Origin: JAENVT01 sp031370745
GTDB lineage: Bacteria; Actinomycetota; Acidimicrobiia; Acidimicrobiales; Ilumatobacteraceae
Direction of reading: 5' to 3'
NCBI GenBank assembly: GCA_031370745.1
Contig: JANMQX010000093.1
Coordinates: forward strand, 1-51,369
Length of the DNA: 51,369 nucleotides
In this document: piece after piece, positions 14,782 through 22,742 of the stretch
Numbering within the stretch: position 1 is the first letter of the stretch
How the letters are laid out: each line of letters starts with the position of its first letter
Notes under the pieces: model-generated
What the model was told of the DNA's origin: nothing
The model's input: only the letters and a program-made list of their open reading frames with translations
Database searches by the model: none
Position numbers and translations under genes: made by a program

Positions 14782-16512
14782 TCAGGTGGCGACAAAGTTC
14801 ATTTCAGAAATGTCGCCGCGGTAGGGGTTCTTGGTGCATTCTGCGGTCTTGGCCAGTTGCTTGAACAACACGAGCACATACCGGGTGGGTTTGCTGATTG
14901 AAACGGTCACGGGCTCCGGGTTGGCACCAACGGCTCGTTTCAGCGGTGAGCCCCAATCGGCGATTTGGGCGGGAATCGCCCCGTCACCGGCGGTGAGGAT
15001 CTGGATCTGGTACGGGGCGCTGGCAATGAAAACAGAGAATGTTCCGATCGCCGCCTTACCGAGGTCGGCGACGACACCGACGCCACCCTTGCCCCCGAGA
15101 GTCTTCGATCCGTAGCAAAGCGTCGACCACACCGTGGCCGGATTGCCGTCGATCGCGAGCGAAACGAGCGCATCGTTCTCCTGGTGATCGTCGCCTTCAG
15201 GGTCGTACGTCGTCACTTTCACGATCTTCGAAGTCGCTGCGATCGGGGCGCTCGCCGCGATGGTCGTCGGCTCCGGCACCAGCGTCGGAGGCGCAGCAAA
15301 ACCATTGTTCGACGTGTTGTCGTGAAGCGTTGCCCACAACACCCCACCGAGCACGAGCGCGGCAGTCAGTAGGCCTCCGACCAGGATCAGTGACGGGCCG
15401 CGGCGTTGCTCGAATGTTCGATTTGGTTGTTGGCGCGCCCGGGTCGTGCTCGTCGGCGTGCGGTCACCGCGATGCGCGGGACCGACCGGTCGGCCGGTTC
15501 GCGCCACCGGTCGATAGCCGCCGACTGTGTCGGGTTGCGGCCTCGTCGGCGAAGTGGTGGCAGTGACAGGGTTCTCCGAAGTTGATCGGCGAGCCGGCGC
15601 GCCAGAGGGCGGCGGCATCGCACCTGCGGTCTGGTCGTCTCGCGTGGCGATCCGGGTGAGAGCAACACGCAGTTCAGAACCGGTTGCGAAGCGATCCATC
15701 GGGCGTCGAGCAAGCAGTCGATGGATCAGCTCTGCAAGGCCGTAGGGCAATGTCGGCCGAAGGCGAGCAAGGTCGGTGGGGTCTCGGTTGAGCCGCGCCA
15801 GTGCGGTGTCGGTGTCGGTCTCGCCGAGAAACGGAACCCGTCCGGCGAGGCATTCGTAGAGGACCAGTCCGAGGGAATAGAGGTCAGCGCGGCCATCGAG
15901 CTTCTTGCCGCGGACCTGCTCCGGTGAGAGGTACTTTGCGGTGCCCATCATCACGTTGGCGCTGGTCAGATCGTCGCCGCCGGCAGTGAGACCTTTGGCT
16001 ATTCCGAAGTCGGTCAACAGCACCCGACCATCTGGAGTGATCAAGATGTTGCCCGGCTTCACGTCGCGATGCACCAGACCAGCGCGGTGGGCTGCATCGA
16101 GCGCGGCAGCGACGCATGAACCGATGTGAATTGTCAGATCAGGGCTCAGCCGGCGCTGCTCGTCGAGTAGCTGGCGCAAACTCTTGCCGTTGACGAGTTG
16201 CATGACGACGGCGAGGCGACGACTCTCCCCGCCGGTGTCTTCGATTGCGTCGTAGACCGCGACGATGTTCGGATGACTCAGTTGGGCCACTGCTATTGCT
16301 TCGCGCCGGAAGCGCTCGGCCACGACCGGGTCGGCCGCTAACGTCGGCTTCAAGAGCTTGACCGCGACCTGGCGTGTGAGCGCCAAATCGGTCGCCAACC
16401 AGACTTCCGCCATGCCGCCTTGCGCGAGGCGTCGCTCCAGCTGGTAACGCTGGGCGAGTATCGAAGCAGAGATTGGTGGAGGGCTGGCCGCCCCAGGGAT
16501 TGTTGCTGACAT
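14782..16512 (-). CDS. Membrane Ser/Thr protein kinase with extracytoplasmic discoidin-like domain
   Basis: A Hanks-type kinase domain occupies about 20-290: catalytic Lys K52 in QVAVKLLKP, HRD D150 in LVHRDVKPGNIL, DFG D168 in LLTDFGIAKG, and APE-like SPEQ. All are intact, so it should be active. A Pro/Thr/Arg-rich linker leads to one membrane span at about 373-396, then a short linker and a 150-aa extracytoplasmic part with DPEGDDHQENDALVSLAIDG, a discoidin/F5-8C-like fold as also seen at the end of actinobacterial MviN/MurJ. In mycobacteria this site holds mviN with a pseudokinase and the same C-terminal domain; here the MurJ membrane part is missing and the kinase is complete. It lies 59 bases before the sigma gene. 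Confidence 0.88.
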   Translation of the reverse strand: MSATIPGAASPPPISASILAQRYQLERRLAQGGMAEVWLATDLALTRQVAVKLLKPTLAADPVVAERFRREAIAVAQLSHPNIVAVYDAIEDTGGESRRLAVVMQLVNGKSLRQLLDEQRRLSPDLTIHIGSCVAAALDAAHRAGLVHRDVKPGNILITPDGRVLLTDFGIAKGLTAGGDDLTSANVMMGTAKYLSPEQVRGKKLDGRADLYSLGLVLYECLAGRVPFLGETDTDTALARLNRDPTDLARLRPTLPYGLAELIHRLLARRPMDRFATGSELRVALTRIATRDDQTAGAMPPPSGAPARRSTSENPVTATTSPTRPQPDTVGGYRPVARTGRPVGPAHRGDRTPTSTTRARQQPNRTFEQRRGPSLILVGGLLTAALVLGGVLWATLHDNTSNNGFAAPPTLVPEPTTIAASAPIAATSKIVKVTTYDPEGDDHQENDALVSLAIDGNPATVWSTLCYGSKTLGGKGGVGVVADLGKAAIGTFSVFIASAPYQIQILTAGDGAIPAQIADWGSPLKRAVGANPEPVTVSISKPTRYVLVLFKQLAKTAECTKNPYRGDISEMNFVAT

Positions 16513-16586
16513 GTCCGCCCTCGAACGCTAGTGGCGCAGGGCTGAGGAAACCGGGCAATAGCACCGACCGCTGGTGAACGACCGCG

Positions 16587-17432
16587 TCAGGTGCGTGTGA
16601 AGAACGCTACGCCGATGGTGCCTCGTCCGGCGTGGGAACCGACGACCGGTCCGATGTCGCCGACAACGATCTCGCCGTCTACGTGAGGGCGCAGCATCTC
16701 GACGAACTGGTCGACGTCGCGGCAGTCGGCCTGCAACACGAACAGACTGTCGAGCCCGTCGACAGCTGCGACCTTCTCGACCAGGAAAGCGAGGGCCTTG
16801 CTGCGAGTGCGCTGCTTGCCACCCTGTTCGACTTTGCCGTCGCGGACCTCGATGATCGGCTTGATCGCCAACGCCGAAGCGAGGAGCGCCTTTGCACCAC
16901 CGATGCGCCCACCTTTCTTGAGGTTGTCGAGCGTGTCGAGCGCGCCCCACACATGTGTTCGCCCGGCGAGGTCGCGAGCATGCGCCGCGACCTCGTCGTG
17001 GTCTGCACCGCTGGAAGCGAGCCGGGCACATGACGCGACGATCGCACCGAGACCCAACGTGACCGATCGACTGTCGATCACCGTCACCGCAATCAGCTCT
17101 GCGACGGATCGTGCAGCGAGCTCGGCCGATTGCATCGTGGCCGACAGAGCTCCGCTCAATGAGATCGTCACCACGCTGGAGGCCCCATCGGCAGCGAGCT
17201 GCCGGTAGGTGTGCTCGAACTGTCCGGGCGCTGGCGCCGCAGTCTCGGGCAGGGTTGGCGACGCCGCGCACTTCGACCAGAACTCCTTGACGGTGAGATC
17301 CTTGCGGTCGACGTACTCGTTGCCGTCGATACGGATGGTCAACGGAACGATCTCGATCGAGAGTTCATCGGCGACCGTCTGGGGGAGGTCGCAGGCCGAG
17401 TCGGTGACGATTCGTACACGGTTTGTGCTCAC
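16587..17432 (-). CDS. DegV-family fatty-acid-binding protein
   Basis: The 281-aa protein belongs to the DegV family, which bind fatty acids and in Gram-positives act with fatty-acid kinase (established for FakB). The start TDSACDLPQTVADEL is diagnostic; further motifs are ISLSGALSATMQSA (about 90-105) and ARLASSGADHDE. GTG 17432 overlaps the stop of the DUF6049 gene by 4 bases (GTGA), which fixes this start over the longer open frame. It precedes the kinase by 74 bases. Its presence inside this otherwise envelope-related set is not typical for mycobacteria. Confidence 0.9.
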   Translation of the reverse strand: MSTNRVRIVTDSACDLPQTVADELSIEIVPLTIRIDGNEYVDRKDLTVKEFWSKCAASPTLPETAAPAPGQFEHTYRQLAADGASSVVTISLSGALSATMQSAELAARSVAELIAVTVIDSRSVTLGLGAIVASCARLASSGADHDEVAAHARDLAGRTHVWGALDTLDNLKKGGRIGGAKALLASALAIKPIIEVRDGKVEQGGKQRTRSKALAFLVEKVAAVDGLDSLFVLQADCRDVDQFVEMLRPHVDGEIVVGDIGPVVGSHAGRGTIGVAFFTRT

Positions 17433-19456
17433 AAAACAGGCAGGGTAGCTGGTCGGAATTGTCGACGCTTTCGCCATGTCGAGACCATGTGTTGCAACCA
17501 CCACAGCAACACCAATCCGAACAGGGCGATGGTCAACACATTGCCGACCCCCAGCGCCTTGACGCGGAACTTCAGCGGGACGGTGTCGCCGAGGCGGACG
17601 TCGTTCGGTGTGAAGACATCGAGGGACACACCGGATGTGCCGTTCGAGCGCGCGTGAACATTGATCGGGACGTTGACCGGCACACCGGGCGGGAGCAGTA
17701 CGGGTTGAGGATCGTTGTCGAACACGAGCTTGCCCGATGGCGATGTCAACTGCACTTTGATCTGCAGTGGTACGTCGGAGTTGTTGGTGAACCGAACCCG
17801 GACGGTGCTGCTTCTTCCAGGAAGATTGACGGTGTAGGCCGGCGGCAGTTGCACGGCGTTTCGGATCTGGTCGAGCTCGCCACGAATGGTGGAGTCGAGC
17901 GCTGCAGCGTCGGTGTCTGCGAGCGCGCTCGTCGGCAGCAGATTCGCAAGGTCGCGCCAGCCCCCCGGGCGATCGCTGTCGGTGGGAAGCATCGATGCCA
18001 CGGCATCGATGTCGTTGTTGAGAGTTGCCTGTCTGAAGATCCGGTTTGCGACCGCCTGGTCATCGACCGTCGGCAATGTCACCGGCTTTTCTTCTCCGTC
18101 GATCACCAATCGGTCGGTCCGGAACGCGACGTCGTCGAGGGTTGCCGGGGTCAGTCCCCGAGTTTCGGTGATCAACGCTGTGAGAGGCCCGATCACGTTG
18201 GCTTCGGGCACACTGAGATCTGGCATCGCCAGCACAACCGCACGTTGCCGGGGGCTGTCGCCGAGAGTCGCGATGCCTTGACGCAGCGCGAGCAGATTGG
18301 CGACTGCATAGATCCGCGTCAGTTCAGGCGTTGCCAACGGATGAGCGAGAAGGTCCGAGACGATGCGATCCACGACAGCAACATCGAGGGTGGCGTTGTT
18401 GGGCAGTCGTGCCGGCACCAGCTCACCCTTGTAGTCGCTGTACTTGCTGATCGTGCCGGCGAGCGTGTCGTAGACCTGCGGTGTCGTGACCATCAACTCG
18501 GCGCCGAGGTTGTAGCGCAACACTGCACCCGCCGCGCCGATCGGTTTGTCGACGACGATTGTCGAGGGGGTGAGGGTCGAGGGCCCGAGGCCGAGACCGG
18601 CGAGCCGTCCTCGCCCATCGCGCAGCCACGAGGTGTACAGCGAGTTCTGGCCGGCGGATGCGGCCGACGAGGGATCGATCGGCCACTGCGGTTCCACTTC
18701 GACCTTGTGGGTTTGGAGGGAGGCGATCAGTCGGGCGAACAGTGTTGGGTTCAAGATCTGGAGGGCCCCGAGCACCGCCGGAGCGATGCGAACCGTTGCC
18801 GGCATCTTGCTGACGGCAAGCGCATCCAAGGTGTCAGCGAGTGAGGTCATTTCGTCAATAGTCGAAACGTTGTCGACGCTTGTGATGCCTTTGCTGTCGA
18901 GATGTACCGCGCTGTGCGTGCCGACCGCGACCGCCACTGAGAGCGGTTCGTTGTCGACGCCTCCCTCGTCGGCAGCGGGCAGCCGGTTGATGAACGTCAG
19001 CACTGTCGACAGGATCCTGCCGTCGCGCTGCAGGTCGATGGTCACTGGATAGAGGCCGGTGCGCGGGATGCTGAGGGCATCGGCTCGGACCTCCGCCGCT
19101 TCCAGCGGAATCGACAACGTGTACTGGCCGGCCTGTGGTCCGGGACAACACAGTGGCGAGATCACGACCGTGTCGTCGGGGCGAGACAACGCTCCGCTGA
19201 TGATCGGAGCGAGGTCTTCGCGCTTGTTGACTCGCTCGGCGACCGTGATGGCGAACAGGGCCGTCGACAGGTCGGTGTTCTCCAGCCTGGCGGGGATCGC
19301 GATCGTCGCGGTGAGCGAGCCGTCGGCGGCGATGTTGAAGGTCTGTGCAACCACTTGCAGGTCATTTTGCGAAGCGTCGACAGGTGCCGGGAGCAAAGCA
19401 ACGAACGATGTGCTGATGAGCGCGAATGTGGCGAGCATTGCCCGGCATCGAGTCAC
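17429..19456 (-). CDS. DUF6049-family exported protein (Rv3909-like)
   Basis: This 675-aa protein has an N-terminal signal-type hydrophobic segment (ATFALISTSFVALLPAPVDA, about 9-28), a long extracytoplasmic region with beta-rich NTDLSTALFAITVAERV and LPAADEGGVDNEPLSVAVAVGTHS, and a C-terminal membrane span (about 640-660, VLTIALFGLVLLWWLQHM) with a basic tail. The layout and position (between pcnA and the mviN/kinase-sigma set) match mycobacterial Rv3909. Function is unknown; it may act in the cell envelope together with its neighbours. GTG 19456 overlaps the stop of the upstream acetyltransferase gene by 4 bases; ATG 19438 is the alternative start. Confidence 0.82.
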   Translation of the reverse strand: MTRCRAMLATFALISTSFVALLPAPVDASQNDLQVVAQTFNIAADGSLTATIAIPARLENTDLSTALFAITVAERVNKREDLAPIISGALSRPDDTVVISPLCCPGPQAGQYTLSIPLEAAEVRADALSIPRTGLYPVTIDLQRDGRILSTVLTFINRLPAADEGGVDNEPLSVAVAVGTHSAVHLDSKGITSVDNVSTIDEMTSLADTLDALAVSKMPATVRIAPAVLGALQILNPTLFARLIASLQTHKVEVEPQWPIDPSSAASAGQNSLYTSWLRDGRGRLAGLGLGPSTLTPSTIVVDKPIGAAGAVLRYNLGAELMVTTPQVYDTLAGTISKYSDYKGELVPARLPNNATLDVAVVDRIVSDLLAHPLATPELTRIYAVANLLALRQGIATLGDSPRQRAVVLAMPDLSVPEANVIGPLTALITETRGLTPATLDDVAFRTDRLVIDGEEKPVTLPTVDDQAVANRIFRQATLNNDIDAVASMLPTDSDRPGGWRDLANLLPTSALADTDAAALDSTIRGELDQIRNAVQLPPAYTVNLPGRSSTVRVRFTNNSDVPLQIKVQLTSPSGKLVFDNDPQPVLLPPGVPVNVPINVHARSNGTSGVSLDVFTPNDVRLGDTVPLKFRVKALGVGNVLTIALFGLVLLWWLQHMVSTWRKRRQFRPATLPVL

Positions 19457-20178
19457 TCGATCCGCCGTTCGTAGACGTGCAGGCGATCGCTGAGGTCCGT
19501 GAAGCCGAGACGGTGGTACAGCGAGAGCGCGGCGTCGTTGCCGATGTGGGTGTTGACCAACGCACGCTGCACCCGCCAGCGGGCCATCCATCGCAACGAG
19601 TCAGTGACCAGGCTCACGCCGTGACCTTGATGTTGGTGCGCGGGCGACACCGCGAGTCGTTGGATGTATCCGTTACGGCCGTCACGACCAGAGATGGCGT
19701 ACGAGATCAGCTCGCCGTTCGCGCGAACCGCCCGCGCACGATGCCGAGGAGTCGCGGAGCGGACATCACCGATGCCGACGCGATCGATGCACCACCCCGC
19801 GCCGAACGCAGCCACGTCGACTCGGCTTGCGTCGTGATCGTCGTCGGTCGCCAGCCGGGTGACGCCGGAGCTCTTTGGTGATGTCGTCTTCAGTGAACTG
19901 ACGTTCTTGTTCTCGAGCAGCACGAGGCTCTGGATGGCTTCGAAGCCGAGACGTTCGAATCGCGCGCCGACCTGTGCTCCGACGGCCCCAGTGCGGACGG
20001 TGTCGTACCCAGCGGCGCGCAGCCCGTTGACCCACTCGGTGATGTCGGATGGTGTGGGTAACCGGCTCTGGTTGTACAGCACGAGATGGGCGACGTTCGG
20101 TTCGAATGCCCATGGTCGAACACGAGCGACGACACCGCCGGCGCGAAGGATCTGCGGTGCGCTGGTCAGTGGCTGCAT
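19453..20178 (-). CDS. GNAT-family N-acetyltransferase
   Basis: This protein (241 aa from ATG 20178) carries a C-terminal GNAT domain: YIQRLAVSPAHQHQGHGVSLVTDSL is the acetyl-CoA-binding motif A (R/Q-x-x-G-x-G/A form as HQGHG), and NDAALSLYHRLGFTDL is motif B. The N-terminal half (RPWAFEPNVAHLVLYNQ) may be a second, degenerate acetyltransferase-like unit. The open frame extends to ATG 20274 but that would overlap the divergent HDAC-like gene; start at 20178 is my choice. The substrate is unknown. The stop overlaps the next gene by 4 bases. Confidence 0.85.
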   Translation of the reverse strand: MQPLTSAPQILRAGGVVARVRPWAFEPNVAHLVLYNQSRLPTPSDITEWVNGLRAAGYDTVRTGAVGAQVGARFERLGFEAIQSLVLLENKNVSSLKTTSPKSSGVTRLATDDDHDASRVDVAAFGAGWCIDRVGIGDVRSATPRHRARAVRANGELISYAISGRDGRNGYIQRLAVSPAHQHQGHGVSLVTDSLRWMARWRVQRALVNTHIGNDAALSLYHRLGFTDLSDRLHVYERRIE

Positions 20179-20254
20179 CGCTGGCTTCACGGGTGAAACG
20201 GTAGCGCCGAGCCAGATGCTGCGGGGTAGCTGCAGGGAGGTAGCGTCCAACGGC

Positions 20255-21292
20255 GTGACCGTGCTGTTCGCCACTCATCCGGTGTACCTCGAACATCTTG
20301 CCGGGCCTCGCCATCCCGAGCGCCCAGAGCGACTTGATGCCGTACTCCAAGGCGTTCGGCAAGCCGACCTGGGCGACGCGATTGCCGTGCTCGAACCGAA
20401 GCCCGCTGCGCGAACCGACCTGGAACGAGTCCATCCGGCCTGGTATCTCGAGCGGATCGAGGCGATCTGTGCGCGCGGCGGGGGTCGGCTCGATTCCGAC
20501 ACATATGCGAGCCCAGCCAGTTTCGAGGCAGCGAGCTTGGCCGCGGGAGCCGGCCTGACTGCAATCGAAGCGTTGCGCGCCGGCGAGGGCGACGCCGCGT
20601 TCTGTGCCGTTCGCCCTCCCGGCCACCATGCCACCGCCATCGAGTCGATGGGGTTCTGCATGATCTCGAATGTCGCGGTCGCGGCCGCGTCGTTGGCCGA
20701 TCAAGGCGAGCGAGTCATGATCTTCGACTATGACGCCCACCACGGCAACGGTACCCAGGCCGTGTTCTACGACGACCCGCGGGTGTTGTTCGTCAGCTGT
20801 CACCAGTGGCCGCTGTACCCGGGTACCGGGCCCGTCGAAGAGACCGGTGCAGGTGCAGGCGCGGGCATGACCCTCAACATCCCGCTGCCGGCAGGTACCA
20901 CAGGCGACATGTACCTCCGTGCATTCGACGAGATCGTGGCCCCGGTCGCACAGCGGTTTGCACCGACGTGGGTCGTCGTCTCTGCAGGGTTCGACGCCCA
21001 CCGCGACGATCCGTTGACCGACATGGGCTTGACTGCCGGTGACTATGGCCCGCTGACCGCCCGCGTGCTTTCGCTGGTGCCGGCCGGCCGTCGGATTGTG
21101 ATGCTCGAAGGAGGCTACGACCTCGATGCCTTGACCAACTGCTCGTCGGAGGTGATGCGCCAACTCGCCGGTGTGTCGAACGGCGGGTCATCGCGGGCAG
21201 CCGGAGATGTCGAGCGTCAGACCTCGGCCGGTCCGGGCTCCAATGCCGTCGATGCCGTAGCACGCCATTGGCAGCAGCAGGGCTGGTTGTGA
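20255..21292 (+). CDS. Histone-deacetylase-family (AcuC-like) deacetylase
   Basis: The 345-aa protein is a zinc-dependent class I/II HDAC-type hydrolase. Visible are the N-terminal HPVYLEHLAGPRHPERPERL, the catalytic His pair in RPPGHHATAIESMGFC, the zinc ligands in IFDYDAHHGNGTQAVFYDD (Asp and His) and in VVSAGFDAHRDDPLTD (Asp), and the final EGGYDLDAL. Bacterial members deacetylate lysines or small acetylated compounds (acetoin utilisation proteins and acetylpolyamine amidohydrolases). GTG 20255 is the first in-frame start near a GGGAGG; GTG 20261 is close. It is divergent from the GNAT gene, so acetylation and its reversal may be paired. The stop overlaps pcnA by 4 bases. Confidence 0.92.
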   Translation: MTVLFATHPVYLEHLAGPRHPERPERLDAVLQGVRQADLGDAIAVLEPKPAARTDLERVHPAWYLERIEAICARGGGRLDSDTYASPASFEAASLAAGAGLTAIEALRAGEGDAAFCAVRPPGHHATAIESMGFCMISNVAVAAASLADQGERVMIFDYDAHHGNGTQAVFYDDPRVLFVSCHQWPLYPGTGPVEETGAGAGAGMTLNIPLPAGTTGDMYLRAFDEIVAPVAQRFAPTWVVVSAGFDAHRDDPLTDMGLTAGDYGPLTARVLSLVPAGRRIVMLEGGYDLDALTNCSSEVMRQLAGVSNGGSSRAAGDVERQTSAGPGSNAVDAVARHWQQQGWL

Positions 21293-22698
21293 TCCCGGAT
21301 CGGTTTCGGCCGGTCCTCGACGAACTTTCCCCGCTGACAGAGCGGTTCGCGGCTGCGGGTCATCGTCTGTACCTGGTTGGTGGCACCGTCCGCGATCTGC
21401 TGATTGCCGACGATCACGACGATCGCGACTTCGACGCGACCACGCCGGCTCGTCCGCCAGAGATCAAGGCGTGCCTCGCCGGTTGGGCCGACGCGATCTG
21501 GACCCAGGGTGAGAGGTTCGGCACGATCGGCGCCAAGAAGGACGGCCGCACCTACGAGATCACGACGCATCGCGCCGAGGCCTACAACGACGACTCGCGC
21601 AAACCTCATGTGCAGTTCGCCGACGACATCGAGACCGACCTGTCGCGTCGTGATTTCACGATCAACGCGATGGCACTCGAGCTGACCTCGCCGACGCCGA
21701 CTCTCGTCGATCCGTTCGGCGGCGCCGCAGATCTGGCAACGCGGACGTTGAAGACGCCGCTCTCACCGGAGGTGTCGTTCAGCGACGATCCGTTGCGCAT
21801 GCTTCGCGCAGCGCGCTTCATCGCCCGCTACCACTTGCAACCGGTCGATCAACTGACCGCAGCAGTGAGTGCGATGCACACTCGGCTGGAAATCGTTTCG
21901 GCTGAGCGGATTCGTGACGAGCTCGACAAGCTGATCACGGTGCCCCACCCGAGCGCCGGATTGTGGTTCGTGATCGAGACCGGGCTCGCCGACGAGTTCT
22001 TGCCGGAGCTTCCGGCGATGCGGCTCGAGCAGGATCCGATCCATCGTCACAAAGATGTGCTGACGCACACGTTGGCGGTGGTCGAAAACGTTCGCCCCGA
22101 CATGCACGCTGACTTCGACTTTCGGCGCACACGCCTGGCAGCGTTGTTTCACGACGTCGGCAAGCCACAGACGCGCGGGTACCAACAGGGCAAGGGCGTC
22201 ACCTTCCATCATCACGACGCTGTCGGGGCGCGCATGACACGCAAGCGCCTCACCGCGCTGCGCTACTCGCACGATGATGTCGAGTCGATCACCGAACTGG
22301 TCGCGCTGCACCTCCGGTTCCACACCTACCAGATGGGATGGACCGACAGCGCTGTGCGGCGCTACGTGCGCGACGCCGATGGGTTGCTCGCCGAGCTCAA
22401 CGTGCTGACACGATGCGACTGCACCACGCGCAACGAGCGCAAGGCGGCCGTGCTGGCGAAACGAATGGACGAACTGGAAGCACGCATCAGTGAGCTCGCG
22501 GAGCGCGAGGAGCTGGCCTCCATCCGGCCAGAGCTGGATGGACGCCAGGTCATGGAGCACCTCAGAATCGGCCCAGGTCCTCTGGTCGGCACAGCGTTGG
22601 CATTCCTTTTGGAGATTCGCCTCGACGAGGGCATGCTCGGTGACGACGAGATTCGTCGCAGGCTCGATCAGTGGCGGCTTCACTACGAAGGGTGCTGA
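21289..22698 (+). CDS. pcnA: CCA tRNA nucleotidyltransferase / poly(A) polymerase family
   Basis: The 469-aa protein adds or repairs the CCA end of tRNAs, as annotated for M. tuberculosis Rv3907c. The nucleotidyltransferase motif LVGGTVRDLL (about 24-33) and the DxD pair DRDFD (about 40-48) are clear, followed by the RRDFTINAMA motif. A C-terminal HD domain shows HRHKDVLTHTLAVVE and LAALFHDVGKP with intact HD residues. GTG 21289 overlaps the stop of the HDAC-like gene (GTGA). The frame extends a little upstream but without similarity. Confidence 0.94.
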   Translation: MIPDRFRPVLDELSPLTERFAAAGHRLYLVGGTVRDLLIADDHDDRDFDATTPARPPEIKACLAGWADAIWTQGERFGTIGAKKDGRTYEITTHRAEAYNDDSRKPHVQFADDIETDLSRRDFTINAMALELTSPTPTLVDPFGGAADLATRTLKTPLSPEVSFSDDPLRMLRAARFIARYHLQPVDQLTAAVSAMHTRLEIVSAERIRDELDKLITVPHPSAGLWFVIETGLADEFLPELPAMRLEQDPIHRHKDVLTHTLAVVENVRPDMHADFDFRRTRLAALFHDVGKPQTRGYQQGKGVTFHHHDAVGARMTRKRLTALRYSHDDVESITELVALHLRFHTYQMGWTDSAVRRYVRDADGLLAELNVLTRCDCTTRNERKAAVLAKRMDELEARISELAEREELASIRPELDGRQVMEHLRIGPGPLVGTALAFLLEIRLDEGMLGDDEIRRRLDQWRLHYEGC

Positions 22699-22742
22699 TA
22701 CTATCGGGCCACGGAAGCGATCAGCACGTAGTGACGACAGCC

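Noticed and set aside
17505..19440. Plus-strand open frames antisense to the DUF6049 gene
   Set aside because: They have low-complexity composition of shadow frames and no recognised domain; the minus-strand gene explains the codon pattern.
20184..20205. TTCACGGGTGAAAC as a parS-like site
   Set aside because: It has one extra base in the centre relative to parS, so the dyad geometry does not fit.
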